DNA of 64,000 nt from Mercurialis annua (Eukaryota; Streptophyta; Magnoliopsida; Malpighiales; Euphorbiaceae). Where the stretch lies: the NCBI RefSeq assembly GCF_937616625.2, contig NC_065577.1, forward strand, positions 41,569,001 through 41,633,000, written 5' to 3'. Shown here one piece after another: positions 1 to 13,486 of this stretch. Each line of letters starts with the position of its first letter. The first letter of the stretch is position 1. A model generated the notes under the pieces. It searched no databases. It saw only the letters and a program-made list of their open reading frames with translations, and was not told where the DNA came from. The position numbers were made by a program, and so were the translations under genes.

Positions 1-178
1 TCTCGCGTTTCTTCATATCTAAAAACAACGCTAGTTCCTCTTCCTTCTCCTTCAACATCGTCGCTCTCAATTGCTGCCGCTGCTTCACCGCCGCTGCCGC
101 CATTTTCATCTGCGAAAACGACGACGACGACGGCGCCGAGGAGTCCAGCTGCTGTGAAGACCTAAAACTCCGGTTCAT
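1..178 (-). CDS. 5' end of a conserved plant gene (first exon, partial)
   Basis: Reading the minus strand from the ATG at 178-176, an open frame of 59 codons runs off the window edge. It starts MNRSFRSSQQLDSS, has a serine-rich stretch, then a charged segment rich in K, Q, E and R (around KQRQQLRATMLKEKEEELAL, residues 33-52) that should form a helix or coiled coil. I recognise the style as a conserved plant nuclear/coiled-coil protein but cannot name the family. The ATG is the first in frame and is preceded by a CT-rich leader typical of plant 5' UTRs (visible as a GA-rich + strand at 360-600). Most of the protein lies outside the window, so its function is left open. Confidence 0.65.
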   Translation of the reverse strand, partial: MNRSFRSSQQLDSSAPSSSSFSQMKMAAAAVKQRQQLRATMLKEKEEELALFLDMKKRE

Positions 179-620
179 TTTCTCTAAAATTTTAAAAAAA
201 TCACAGATCAAATAATTAATAGCTTAGCAAAACTACTGAAGTTTTAGATCTAAAATCAAGCTCTAACTGCTGCATTTTTTAGTTTCTATAGTTTTAAATT
301 TTTAATTATTTTAAACTAGAGAGCAGTGGCATTGTTGTTAAACGAAACGTGAAATGAAACGCGAAACGTTTTTTTAGAGAGAGAAAGGAAATTTGAAAAG
401 TGGAGAGGTGAGATCACAGAGTAGCTGTGAGGAGAGGAAGAGTGTGGAAGAAGGGAAGAGTGAAGAGTGGCAATGAGTGGAAATAAGAGGAGAAATGGAG
501 GGTAAAATGGTAAAGAGGGAGAGGTTGCTTATGGGTGATGGTGGGATTTTGTTGTTAGAGAAGGTACAACCGTCAGAATGGTTTTAGAGAGAGAGAGGAG
601 ACGGTGGTTGTTTTTTTCTT
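179..620 (-). promoter_or_regulatory. Probable 5' leader and promoter of the minus-strand gene
   Basis: Upstream of the ATG at 178, the + strand is strongly GA-rich at about 375-600 (CT-rich on the transcribed minus strand). Pyrimidine-rich leaders of this kind (Y-patch) are common at plant core promoters. No clear TATA box could be placed, so the transcription start is not assigned. Confidence 0.35.
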
Positions 621-3120
621 TTCTTTTCTCTCGCTTGCCTTTAAGTCTACGTTTTTTCAATTTTATTTTTTAACGTGGATGGATATTATTATTTATTTTG
701 ATTACCATTCTACCCTCACTATTTTGATTTTTTTATTATTTTATGTTGAAGAAAGTTTTTTTTTGCCAAAGGTTGAAGATAGTTGAATTTTGCTATTTGT
801 GTTGACGCCTATACTTTGATTTTTTTTTTCTTTCATTTTTTTAATTCATCAAACTATATGTTTGAACACGCCACTTGAACTTACGGTATAGGATCACTTA
901 ATTTTTTTTTTTAACAACTAACTCTTAAATTTTTCAATTTTAGAATAACTTATCTCATAATTTAAATTTCATTATAAAGATTAAGTTTAGGATAATTTTA
1001 AATTTAGTTGCTTAAAAAAATTAAAATTAAATTAAATGATCCTGTATTACAAGTTTAGAGAACGAATTGACCCTTTTTCTTATATGTATACAATTATAAG
1101 AAATTTGGTAACATTCAAATATTAAACCTTATAACATAAAATGAAAATAGACAATTTATGTTAATGTACATTGGCTAATTCGTAAATATACTAAAAAAAT
1201 AAAAAAATAAATTACTAATTGATATGTTAATAAAGTGCAATATTTGACCAAACTTCTCCAAAAGCGACAAACTTATTTGTAAGATTATAAACGGTATAAT
1301 TTTTTTTTTGACAATATAATCAAATGATATAATTTTTCAATTTTAACAATACAATCAACTGAAAATATTTGTTATTTTTATAAAATTATTCACATTTTAT
1401 TTTATATTTTATTTTAGGATAACACAATTTTATCTTTCAAATTTATTATTGTAGATATTTTAAACATTTTATTTAATTTTAGTGTTGATCAATTACATTA
1501 AAATAATTTAATAATTAGATACAATTTCAGTTTAATTTTTATATTCATACACTATTTATACTAGATTTTTCATTTTTAGTTGTGTTTCATTTATTAACAT
1601 ACTTCGATAAAACAGCAAGACATTTTTAATTATAAAAAAAGTTCAGATTGAATCTCAAATAAACGCAAAAAAAAACCAACAATTTAGACATGCAAATTCA
1701 AAATAATATTAGAGCATACTAAAATCGGCAAAAAAATCATGGAGGAGTAATATAATTCAAGAAAAATTACAAAAAAAAACAGAATAAAATGTAAATAAAC
1801 TCAAAAAAAATTGTGACTTTCAATCTAAAAATGTCATTGAGAAAACCAAAATTTAGAGAAGAAAATTTATATATTCATAATCATAGAGAGAAAGGGGAGG
1901 CAAATGGTGACTTAAATTATCCAAGCAACATTTATACTTGATGCATATATGATATTGATCTTTTTATTTCATTTAGACCACATGACTAAAAAAGGTCAAA
2001 TTTTTCATGACATTTTATAAAAGTCCAAACCTTTTAATTTTATCTAATTTATTCTGAAATACATGATTTCATTTCAATTTTGTCCAATTATAAAATTTTA
2101 CTTGTATGGCGCTGATGCATGACATTGCCACATCAACGCCACTTAGGTGACACATGAGTAAAATTATATAATTGGACAAAACTGAAATAAAGACAAATTT
2201 AATAAAATTAAAAAGTTTGGATTTTTGTGAAACTATTATGAAAGGTTTCGTCTTTTTTGGTTATTTGACTTTGTATTTATAGGTCGAATTGATCTATATG
2301 GCATCTATAATAGAATGTCCTTACCGCTATATATGTGGTTATTGTTGAGTGCTTTCTATTAGAGAACACTCAACGAAATTGAGAGATTGATCTCAGAAAT
2401 AGTCCGACTATTGTGAATGTTCTTATCATTAGCAACGCCACCTACCAAGCAATTTCACTACATTAGCTATATAATTAATCTTTCAATACCTTTACATCTT
2501 CTAACACAACTAACTAACCACTAAATTTAATAGTACATTGCCCTCCTTCAACTGCAACTTCTTAGCAAGTTGGCACATCAAATAAAAAGAAAATAAAATT
2601 TAGTTTATGTGCCTAACTTAATTTATAAGTTTATTTGTCATTTTTTTGCCAAATAAAACCTATCATTAGTTCATGACTTTATTTGTCATTTTTGCCAATA
2701 GGATAAATCCAGTATCTAAATAAATCAACAAATTCGATTTGATTCTAAATTTAAAAAGAATTTGATTAATTTTATTATAAAAATTATTTAAAATCTAAGT
2801 CAGACAAAAAAAAAAATCAAACTGATCGAATGAATTTGAATTCTTTTACATATTATTCGATTTTGAAATTTTGAACCAAATGCACCCCTAGTCGCCATAG
2901 AAATCTTGTGACTGTATTAAGTTCTTGCTCAAGTAGACATGAATTTAATGCCTTTTGGATACATTGAAAATCTAAACTTAAACAAGTGAAGTCAGGGATG
3001 AAATAATCAAAACTAGTTATGATTAGCCAAAACATGTAAAACGTAGAAACAATAAGGACTATATAGAAAACAAAACCAAAACTTTCCAAATTTAAAACGA
3101 CGAGCGACGACTTTGAATAT
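621..3120. other. Intergenic DNA, AT-rich
   Basis: No gene was seen here. Short open frames (for example 604-786) lack coding character and are built from T-runs. The only structured piece is the foldback element at 1978-2272. The remainder is low-complexity AT-rich sequence between two divergently transcribed genes. Confidence 0.6.
1978..2272. mobile_element. Foldback MITE, about 295 bp
   Basis: The left arm (from about 1981) and the reverse complement of the right arm (ending about 2270) match over more than 100 bp with scattered mismatches. For example TTTTGTCCAATTATA occurs in the left arm and again in the reverse complement of the right. The central spacer holds a GCGCTGATG/ACATCAACGCC motif pair. 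No coding capacity. A related, more damaged copy lies at about 13860-14095, so this is a repeat family. Confidence 0.7.
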
Positions 3121-3131
3121 TAACATTCAAA

Positions 3132-3147
3132 ACGACGTCGTATAAAT
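3132..3147 (+). promoter_or_regulatory. Candidate core promoter of ATE1
   Basis: A palindromic ACGACGTCGT is followed directly by TATAAAT at 3141-3147, about 80 bp before the ATE1 start codon at 3222. The spacing fits a TATA box with a short 5' leader. ACGT-core palindromes are typical bZIP-binding elements in plants. Position and motif are seen; function is inferred. Confidence 0.45.
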
Positions 3148-3221
3148 CTGGTCAGACCGTGACTAGAAAAATGATTCGATGAAGACGAGCTGTGTTTGAG
3201 AAAATCGTAAGAGAAAACAAA

Positions 3222-6200
3222 ATGGCAGGGAAGATAAGGAAAAACGACGCAGGTTCCAGTTCAAGCAGTACTATCGGAGGAGAAACTGTGGTGGTTGATT
3301 GCGGTCGCCGGCGAAGCTCTTGCGGTTACTGTAGATCCTCCGGTAACACTAGTATCTCTCACGGTTCGTTTTCTTTTCAATTAAATTCAGTTTTGATCGT
3401 TGATTTCTCTCGATTATTTGTTTGCGATGTCATTTTTTTTAAATTGCCGATTTTTTTTACTTTCTAGTAGAATTTCGAATTTGTGAGTTTGATTGTGGAT
3501 GAGAGAAGTATGATAGGTAGCTGTAATGCATGTGATGATCAGTTCTCCTATTAGACGTTGTATCGAGTGAATAAAGTGCGAGAATTAATTTTGAATTTGC
3601 ATTCATTTAAACTGCTTGTAATCTTTTTGGAGTTGAAACAATTGAATTTTGGAGATTATACTCTTTTTGAAAATGAAAAGTAAATAAATGTAGATTTAAG
3701 ACTTTCTGAGCACACTTTCCTTGTTCGGAGTAAATCGGATAAAAAAATTCAAGTCAATTGAGTTCATATCTTGTCGAATGATGTCAATTTTGATGCGATT
3801 TCGCTTTTTCAAAATGCTTGTTTCTTTTTTTTTAAGATTAGAAGACGTGAATATCAGTAACTATGTTCAATTCAAAGAAATGAATTGAATTTGAGAATTG
3901 ACCAACTATTTACCAATTTGATTGAATCCAAAGACACTGTAAAGTTTTCCATCTTCAGTCTCTCAGTTATGCTGGTTTAATATTTTTCTGCTATTTTTCT
4001 TTGTTATTGTAGGTCTATGGGCACGCAGCATTACTGTTGATGACTATCAAGGTACGTAGTATCCGCTTCTTCATTCACATGTTTTGTCCATCAAATAAAA
4101 CCTCTGTTGCAATTTATGTTGCCTCGACCAAGTTGGAAGAGTTTACTGCTGTAAAACCTTGCATGATAGTTATCATTATTAGCTAAAAGTTTTACTATTG
4201 AGGTTCTCCTTAAGGACATTGCTTTTCCTTTTAATTTTTTCTCTTCCCTGAGCAACATTCCATAACGGCTGCCACTTTTTGTGCTTTTATAAAGCTGATT
4301 AACTTTTTCTTTCAAATTAATACTCTGGTTGTAGATCTTCTTGATCGGGGGTGGAGAAGATCGGGTTGTTTTCTGTACAAACCTGAGATGGAAAGGACAT
4401 GCTGCCCATCTTATACTATTCGTTTGAGGGCTGGTGATTTTCATCCTGTGAAGGAACATCTCCGTGTCTTTAGAAAAATGCAAAGGTACGCCACTAGCTC
4501 TGCTTGTTAAAAATGATTTCATTTAATTTTGCAGATTGCATTAAGTCTTTGTAGAACATGCAAAAGTAACGTCTATAACCTGAATTCCATATAAGGTATT
4601 ATTGTCACTTGGTGCACTATAGGATCTTAACAAATGAGAGCTTCTTAGTAACCAATTATCAGGATCTTATGTTAGGACCACAGGGGTTTTGGAATCCTCT
4701 GTTCTAATGATTCATTAGTAGCTTCAATGAATTCCTTGAATCATCTAATGTTTAATAAAATTTAGTTCCATATTTATATACTGATTATGCTAAATACCTA
4801 GATTTTTAGATGGTACGCTGGATGTGAAAAAAACAATGGAGGCTGTAGAAGACACAAATGTCTCCAAAGATATGTGCAATTGTGCCTGTCATGAAGTTTC
4901 AGGCTCTGGGACAAAGGAAACTTCGGCTGCAAATATTGAGAAGAATATGGCGGAGCGTTTTGCTGATTCTTTATCAGATCAAGTTGATGCTGTGATTCGT
5001 ACTTGTGCAGAAAGTGGGGAATTCCCTAGAAGTATACAATTACCAAAAGCTTCTGTCAAAAAAGTTTCGCAAGCCAAAAGCAAGCTGTTAGTTGAAGGAG
5101 CAGAATGTCTCTTGTACTCTAGCAACATTGCATTTCAAATAGCAGCCACTATAAGACGGACAGAATCAGCTGGAGAGGATGCACCACACAGCGCTAAGTA
5201 TGATATGTTGTCACCTCAAGTTGTTGCAGAAAAACTGACTGCTTCATTAAATCAGTTTTCAGAAAGTAGTGGTTTGACTATCAGGGCTTGCAATGGACAC
5301 ATTAATTTTTATGCATCTAAAGCACAGGCGTTTTCCACTGAAGGTGTGCATGTTGTTACTGACTCCAAAGAATCTGCTGCAGGTTGTAAAAGAAAAGCCT
5401 GCTGTAAGAGGATGAGTGTCAAAAATCCTCTGGGAAAGAGGCGCAAGCTAGAGATACATTTGAAAAGGTCCAGCTTTGATCCGGAAGAGTTTGAATTGTA
5501 TAGAAGATATCAGATGAAAGTGCATAATGATGCTCCAGATCATGTTACTGAAAGCGCATACAGGAGGTTTCTAGTCGATACTCCCTTAGTTTCTGTTCCA
5601 CCATCTGGTGATGGAAGTGTTCCTTCATGTGGATTTGGCTCATTTCATCAGCAATACGTTATTGATGGCCAGCTAGTTGCTGTTGGTGTCGTTGATATTC
5701 TTCCTAAATGTTTGTCCAGTAAATATTTATTCTGGGATCCAGATTTTGCTTTTTTGTCATTAGGAAAGTATTCAGCTTTGCAGGAGATAAGTTGGGTAAA
5801 GGACAATCAAGTCTATTGCCCAAGTCTTCAGTATTATTATCTTGGCTATTATATTCATTCATGCAGCAAGATGAGATATAAAGCAGCATATCACCCATCT
5901 GAGCTTCTCTGTCCTCTCCGTTACCAGTAAGTTTCTCCTTTCTTTACGACCACATAGTATTATCTGTGCTAGTAGGATAGTTTCAAACTTCTGATTACAG
6001 CATTTATATTCCTTATTTACATTTGGCCATCAGGCCATCATCTAAAGACCATTTGCGCAATTCTACTTTTAGATCCAGTAGTAATCTGCAACAAGCATGC
6101 TTTTGTCTGTGCTGAAATGATATTGGGGATATAAAAATTCTCAGTTTGCGAAATAAACTACAGAACTTCAGAGCCTTGACCATCAAATAACTGTTTTATT

Positions 6201-7911
6201 TACTAGACAATTGAATGACAGCTCTAACTTTCAGTTGCTAGGCAAGTTCTTGTTTAATACAGATAAATTACTTGCAACTTTACTCAAGCTTGGGATGAAA
6301 GATAGTGGTCTGTTTGTTGGTTTAGAGGTAGAAAATAGTTAAATCGTCCCTTTTTCTCTCATATATGGCTTTGAGATAGCAGGTTAAAGAGTGATTAAGG
6401 CTGAAACCTGGTTAGATTGAGCGGGTTGGCGAATATTCCTGAAAGACAGTTTCAGTGTTGCATTGATTGGGTTAATATTTCTTGCAGTTACTGAACTATG
6501 TGCTTTTTACATTACTGTTTCAGTTTTTACATTTTGGTAACCCAGTTTCCATTTTTTCAACAACGAGAGGTTATTCGGTGAATTCAAGTGAAGTATATGC
6601 AGCAATGGAAATTATGTGGCACCCATTTTTTCAGTTTCCACATAAGCAATTATTGGTTGGATTTGCGATAGGAACCTCCCGTTTTTGGGAAATAGAAGCT
6701 GGGTTACCAAATCTAAAAAATCAAACGATTGTAACCGGTAAAAAAAGAAAGTCGTTCTACATTGATATGACCAGCTTTTTGAAACTTGTTAGTTCTTTGT
6801 TGAATCAAAAATTTGATGAGCTGATTTTATCTTTTCCAGGTGGGTTTCATTTGATGTTGCAAGGCCTTTGCTTGACAGAAAGCCATATGTTATCCTTTCA
6901 GATTATTCACTTCTACAAGATGCAGAGCCTTTGCCACCTCATGCTTCTGAAAAGGCTGAAGTGCAACATGATGACAGTGGTGATGAATACTCAAATGATG
7001 TTCTTATGGATGATGGTGAAGAAATGATTGAATCTGAATATCAAAATTCTGATGATGAATCAGATTCAGAAATGAGTAGCCAAACCTTGGAAGATGGTGA
7101 TGTCGGTGATGTGTTAATCGGTTTGAAGAAATCTCAAGTGAGATACGAGGTATGCAAATTCAGCTCTGCCCCTTCTCTTTTCTCCTCTTGTTATTGGCTC
7201 CCACTCTAGATACTTACAGATCAAATGATTATTTAAGGTGATACATAGAATTGTAAATGAACCAAGCCCCTCACAAACTAGTTGGTGCTCGGCTCAAAAA
7301 TAGTTGGTTCGAATTCATTTGTAAGTTCAAGTTTAGTTTAGAAGCTCCAATAACTGAACAGAAAAATGCTCTAGCTAGGAGTACTTTCTATCATTTAGAA
7401 AACAATGGACAAGTTAGAATCTTTAATAATGACCAAAGATAAAAATGTTTGGTTAGCACCTCAACGTTCATCACATTTATGATTTTTTCAAGGTTACTGA
7501 ACTATATACTTTTTACAGAACGGTTACCATCCTTTTCTTTCATTAGATTTATTATTTCAGGTAAAAAGTTGCTTGTGTGGCAACAGAAATTTGTATGGTT
7601 AATCAACGTGTCCGTTGCCACATAAGCAATTTTGGCCTGATTTGCTATGATAACCTCTCGTTGATGTAAAATTGGAAGTTCACTTAGCAAAACATAACAA
7701 ATGAAATGATAGCAACTATTCTGTAAAAAATCTATAGTTCAATAGTCGCATAAAGCAGTAATCCGATTTTCTGACTGTTATTACTTTCTTGAAGGATCTA
7801 CAGCGAGCTTTTGGCCCCAGTGAAAGGAGTTACTTGGAAACTCAATTGCATATATATAAGAGGGTAGTGGGTGCAGAATTGGCCAAGCGAATAGTCTACT
7901 CACTTGGGTGA
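3222..7911 (+). CDS. ATE1: Arginyl-tRNA-protein transferase (ATE1), six exons
   Basis: Transfers arginine from Arg-tRNA to proteins with N-terminal Asp, Glu or oxidised Cys, making them substrates of the Arg/N-degron pathway in cytosol and nucleus. Exons joined by GT-AG introns: 3222-3363, 4013-4051, 4335-4485, 4802-5926, 6840-7149, 7795-7911. All phases fit and give 627 residues, close to the usual plant length of about 630. The ATE N-terminal domain shows C34-G-Y-C37 and C83-C84-PSYTIRL; these four cysteines are the conserved metal/Fe-S ligands of the family. The C-terminal GNAT-like domain shows GFGSFHQQY (from residue 388), DPDFAFLSLGKYS and YYYLGYYIHSCSKMRYKA (from about 455). An acidic insert (exon 5) precedes the last helix. 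The start at 3222 is the first ATG; an upstream in-frame GTG at 3192 is not needed. No lesion seen. Confidence 0.95.
6486..6750. mobile_element. MITE-like insertion in ATE1 intron 4
   Basis: Begins GTTACTGAACTATGTGC and contains an inverted pair: TTTGGTAACCCAG near 6533 and its complement near 6695. Two blocks, the GTTACTGAACTAT end and CCACATAAGCAATT, recur in the element in intron 5 (7494-7749), so the two are related. The 5' part overlaps a spurious open frame. The right boundary is approximate. Confidence 0.5.
7494..7749. mobile_element. MITE in ATE1 intron 5, about 256 bp
   Basis: Imperfect terminal inverted repeats: the left end contains CTGAACTATATACTTTTTACAGAA, matched by the complement of TTCTGTAAAAAATCTATAGTTCAA at the right end. 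Non-coding. It ends only about 45 bp before exon 6 (7795). Shares internal blocks with the intron 4 element. Confidence 0.6.
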
Positions 7912-9688
7912 TTCAATTTCTCCGTGGGAATATCTCATCACCATCGGAGACGTGTATCCTATTTTGCAAACTCGGGTTTCTATTGAATCATGTGCGGTCA
8001 TCATATTGAAGGCTAAAAGAATCTATTACATTTTGCAAACACTTTTGTACAAAGATCAGGTGTGTATGTATTGTACTCTCCGCTGATCAGTCTCATTTAC
8101 AAATATGAAATCGAGGTAAATGAACTTTCTTGTCATTGGAGTTGAGATTTCTCCAGGTCGTCTTTTCTATTACAGGTTCTTTTCAGATTGTTCTCTGCAT
8201 CTCAATTTATTTTACAATAAAGTGGAAACATGTTCATTTTTAACTTCTTGATCAATTCTTCTTACATTTTAAATCCATGAAATTGGTGGTTCAAATTATT
8301 CGAGTTGAGTGCTAATACTGGTTCGTATTTTAATATAATATCAAATTATTCGATTTGTTTCGTTATTGCACACCTCCTCCCTCCTTGGTGTATTGGAAGG
8401 AGAGAAATAGAGAACATGTTATGAAGAGAGAAGTAAAGGTATACTTATGGTGGCGGGTACAGTGAATGGATAATGCTGTCTATAACAATGCTGTAAAAAG
8501 ACAAGACGATATGTCAAACTTGGAAAACCCAACATGAAGAATAAATACACATAATTTCATGAATGATCAATTTCTGATGATTTGGAAAATGTTCACTATT
8601 AACCACCTCTTGACTTGCTCTTTAAATCTAGTAAAATATTTTTATTTTGGAGTCGAAAAATTCAAAATCGAGCTTGAGCTGTTTGAGTTTGATCAAGTAT
8701 TGAACAAAAAACTCCTGGAACTTGCGAGCCTAAACGGATTTTTTACGTACATCATAATCAATTATTTTCTTATTGTATTGACTTTTTACCTCTCTAAATT
8801 TAGATGTATAATATTTTAATTGGTTTAAGTTATAAATATTATAATGAATTGGATTTCAAATACGTTAGATAAGAATTTTTTTTTAATTGAATTCAAGCAA
8901 TCAAGCTTAATCAAATAGCTTTGAATAGCTTGAACTCGAGCTTCAAAATTAAGCTCCTTCGAGCTCGAGCTTAAACTTGACATACTTTAAACTCAACTCA
9001 ACTTGTTTATCCTTCACCATCAAACATATTTTCTCTGCAATTGTAAGCTAAGCTAAAAAGTTTGCATTTTTAAAAAACAGTTGGAGCTATCAATTAAAAT
9101 AACATTTCAGCATTTAGCCAATAGATCAGTCTGAGTACCTCATTGTTCAAAGCTTAAATGCGACCAAAAATGAATAAGATTCAAAATTTTCCCTTTACTT
9201 TTTAGAGGTCTCACAAGCCGTGCGGGCTAAATATTAAAAAGTAGCTAATTTCCGTATTTTCACTACAAAAGCGATAAACTTCAAACTCGATACGAAGTAA
9301 GAATACTAATCAGACCATATGTTAATATTTTAGTTATGAATGGACAAATCAACCAAATTGTCAAATTCTTTACCATATGCCTTCTATTATATTGCACCAA
9401 TCTAAGAAATTATTCCGAAAACAAAAAGATAATAATATTAATACCAACAACTTTGAAATTGAAGTAAAATATTGAACAATAGAATGAGGTTCTTAACATT
9501 GACTGACTGACCCTTAAACATGAAGTACATCAGAATCAGCAACTTCAATGTCTACAAATCATATCGTCGAACAGCGATATTGTGGCGCTGTCGAAATGAA
9601 GATTCTTGTTTTCACAATTTCACAGAGTTAAAAGTAATGACATGAGATCAGAGGAGAAAGAATGTACAATTTGGAAATGAAGGGTTAA
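7912..9688. other. Intergenic: 3' flanks of two convergent genes
   Basis: ATE1 and the Yippee-like gene converge here. No gene was seen. The stretch at about 8640-9010 has degenerate AAGCTCGAGCTT-like motifs, common in decayed plant repeats. Open frames at 7904 and 8559 lack any recognisable protein. Confidence 0.55.
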
Positions 9689-12600
9689 CTAGACATCATC
9701 TGCATCACTTCCACCAACATGTGCTTCATGATTTATCCAATAACTGCTTCCATCTGGACCAGATACCTTAAACCTGCTCAACAACAAAACCGTATACGCC
9801 CTTCAACTTTTTTACTTCCACACAAGCATGTAAGGGTTCGGCTTGGTATTTTTCGATAGGGTTATTGTCAATATATATTCACAAACTATACACGTTTTGG
9901 CAAGCATATCAAATTCGACACACCGGTTGAAAATCTGGTGAAAATGGACAATGTGGAAGAAGAGTTGGCCGCATCATTCACGCACAAGACAATGCGTTTC
10001 GGTAATCCACCTTCCACGTCATCAATTTTCACATGATTTCTAATCGGTATATTGATTTGCCAAAAAAGGGTAATCGGTGTATATATTTACAAACTTTCAA
10101 ACGTTGTGATTAAATAATTGCAAAAACTTTTGGTTTGATTTGGTTTTTAATAATTGCAAAAACCAAAAATGAACTTAATAACTTAAAAACCGAACCAAAC
10201 CTATATTTTTAGTTCGATCCAGTTTCATTTTTTCTATGCAGTTCAATTTTTGTAAAACCCTATAAGCATGTAACTTTATTGCAGAAAGCACATAATCTAC
10301 AGTTAGAACGTAGAATTTCCTCCAAGTATCTATTTTCTACTGACCGTTCAAGAACGGATTTTCCTTCCTTGTACTTCTGGCTCTTTTCATGGGCAGTTTC
10401 CTGAAAGAAACCATCCAAATAATTATAGATAACGAAAAATCATTCTTATTCATATCCATTTTTTCTTTTAAAATTTTTAATCTCTACATCATAATCTTAC
10501 ATATTTCCACCCTATAATTGATCCACATCCAACACAGAAAATGTCAGCAACAGTATGCAATCCGGTCATCATCATTCTCTCTTCTTTGTCTCCGACGAAG
10601 GTATTCACTCTGTCAAACAGGGTAAGATGATTGAAGCTAAATAGCCACATTATAAGAATAGAATGCCTTGTAACTCATGTTGGTTAAATCGAAGTTCGGA
10701 GAACTAATGACCGACCTAGTTCACCATTTGAATTATTCTTGTTCTATCCAGAAATACTGACTAGAATGCCATCTACGGGATCAAAAGATTAATACTTCAA
10801 CAAGACGATGTATCGTCTCTTCTTACTTTGCGCACAGATATTCGTAAAAAATCAATCAACTTTACAAAGGCATAATATTAACTCCTTATGGCCACCTTAA
10901 TACTAAATGAATGATGATCATGCTTCCAAGCAAGTCCATTGTGCAACATCATGTAAAACAAAGCTTAAACCAGACTTACTTTTCGGAAACAGAAACTGAT
11001 CATTCATATCAAAATTATTATATACCAAGACTGGAAATTTGAATAACTTCCATGCTAATGTCTAATAACAACAAAGTTGGCCCCTCAATTAATCCAGACC
11101 TGCAGCTTAGACCTCGCAAAGTGGAAGCCCAAACTCAATACTCACAGCAAATGATAATTGTACATCTTCAAACATGGTTGAACACTTACTAAGATGTTTT
11201 CACATGTAAACCTACGGGTGGCATGGGAGGAAAAGAAGTAATTGGCACCTTGGCATGGGAAATTTTTTAAGGGTTGTTGCACAACAAAAAGTAACATCGA
11301 AATTAAATTGACGAACGCTATGGTAAAAGGTTCCAAAATCTAGAAAAACTTACACCTTGTTGAAGAGATAAGCTTTCCCATGCCTGCTCTGGAAAGACTG
11401 AATGAAAGAACACAGTCAAAGCACATAGTCAGGATGCTTACGTCCTATAATAACCCGCAAATAAAACATTTGTTGGACAACGAGAAAGCATCAAAGGTAA
11501 AAAGAATTTCATTTTTTTCAAAAGCAAAACCATGAAATTCAGTTCCAAATACCCAAAAATGACAAGAAAATGTCTAGTATATCATTTCAAATTCCTCAAT
11601 GAGCCAAACCCTTTTCACTATATCACTTTGTGATGACATAAAAATGTATGATGTATGTATGACAAATGTCACCTATACAGAACTTAAACAAAGACTCCAT
11701 ACGATAAACATAGTAAGATAAAGTCGGATAAAAAGTAAGGCTAGTTGTGTTTATATATAGATCCCTCGCTCTCTTTTGAGATTTAGAGAGATAAAGTCAC
11801 ATGAGTTACAACGGCAAATTCCCTTCATGTATGAACTCTTATCTTGAAACCTTATTCCCTCAGACAAAAAGCTTCTATCAGTGTAACTATCCTTTGTATA
11901 TCAGGAGGAGCACATTAGTCTTAACTGCAAGAGCCTCAACTCCCCCAGCAATGAGAAAACCACCTTTCCCGAAAATTAGATGTTGATAAACCATGCAATC
12001 ATTAGGAAGAGAAACAGAGAGAACATACTCGAGTTGTCAAAGCCTTCAGATTTCAGTCAAACCTGTTACTGCCATAATTTGAGCACCACTAGAAAAACTT
12101 CAGGGAAATATGACCTTGCATCGACAATCATGTGTGGATCACATATACAGTTGGACTCCATCTTTCACCTAAAAACTCGAGCTATCGGGTTATGCGCTTT
12201 TCTTGATATACATCTCACCTCAATCCCTCTCGGTTTGATGTTTGTTTCACTCAAACAAGCACAAACAACAAACATGCATAGGCCTAATGAAGATTTTTAA
12301 GTCAAACAAAAAGTTGGAAGATGAGCGAGGATAATTACTCCTATACAGACATCCAGTCAAACAATAAGTTTAAGAGCATAAAATGATGCAGAACACAAGC
12401 TGAACAATGAAACTATCCGATTGCAGTCCATCCCAATTCTACACATTATTAAGACGCGATTAATGATAGTAGTAAAATATTTCTTATTCAATGAGGTTTG
12501 CCATGAAAGCCACACCATCTACTAAATGCTCTTAGTGGATAAACATGTTTAATATTGAAGTTTATCTCAGCCAAACTATGCACATGAATCAGACTATTTA

Positions 12601-13486
12601 TACAGGTTTGGCTCTGGATAAGCTGTGCAATGGTGAGAAATTACTTTGAATTAGTTCAAAACCGACAAAGAATTACTTTACTGTAATCATGTACTCTGAT
12701 AGATATGTACAAACTTTCCTAAAAGAGATATATCTTCACTTCAGACATATAATCTACGAGTTTTAATCTTCGATGAGAAGTTCACAGACAGAGACTGCAT
12801 GTAAGCGGAGAAGGAATAATTAAAAACATACGATCAGTTCAACAAACGTTAAAAATAGAGTTAATAAATTCATTTTCTAGTAAATCAAACACAGTCACAA
12901 TCATTCATAATTGAATTCTACAAAATTTGTAAAATTCATTTGAACCGAACACACCATCTAACATCATATATAGCCACCCAAAATCCCCAATACCAACTAA
13001 TCGAAAAGGGAACTATCAACTATGATCTAATCCTCACTTTTCAACTTATATCAAAATGAAAAAAAATCATTCATAGGACAATAATCATTTAAAGGTCAAT
13101 AATCAATCAAAGATCATATCTTGATCCATTTAAACTTCAAAAATCAATCAATTAATCAACCCATCTCATCAAAGTTCTACATAATCACAACTAAAATTTC
13201 ATTTCTTTTAATCAAACAAGTCTTCAATTCTACACATCACATGAACACATCAAAACATACAGTCAACCCCATAAAAATTACACAAAATCCATATAAAATC
13301 AACCCAAAATATTACAAAAAGATCAGAAATTCAATAAAGAACAATCAATCCAAATCCAAATTAAATAAAAAAATTTAAAAAAGAACAAACCTTTGAAACA
13401 ATATCTTCATAAAGAGCAAGATGGGTTCTACAGTGCTTACAACTATAGATCTTCCCTTCAAGATTCACCACAAAAAGCCTCCCCAT
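9689..13486 (-). CDS. Yippee-like zinc-binding protein, five exons
   Basis: Minus-strand gene. Exons in transcript order: 13486-13391, 11397-11354, 10609-10501, 10400-10345, 9773-9689, with GT-AG introns and consistent phases, giving 129 residues, the normal plant Yippee length. It starts [16 protein letters not shown]. The two zinc-ligand pairs of the Yippee/MIS18 fold are present: C16-KH-C19 and C72-VG-C75. [44 protein letters not shown] and the C-terminal [12 protein letters not shown] tail are family hallmarks. Molecular function in plants is poorly known; animal relatives act in cell-cycle control and as CTLH E3 ligase partners. The start is the first ATG and no lesion was seen. Intron 1 (about 2 kb) holds only spurious open frames. 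Confidence 0.93.

Noticed and set aside
604..786. 60-codon open frame on the + strand
   Set aside because: Made of T-rich low-complexity sequence in the promoter region of a minus-strand gene; no recognisable protein.
3192..3221. Upstream GTG start extending ATE1 by 10 codons
   Set aside because: Plant ATE1 begins at ATG, and the ATG at 3222 gives the family-typical N-terminus.
11801..12300. Two adjoining open frames (61 and 106 codons)
   Set aside because: They lie in the first intron of the Yippee-like gene, on the opposite strand, with no domain and no splice support.
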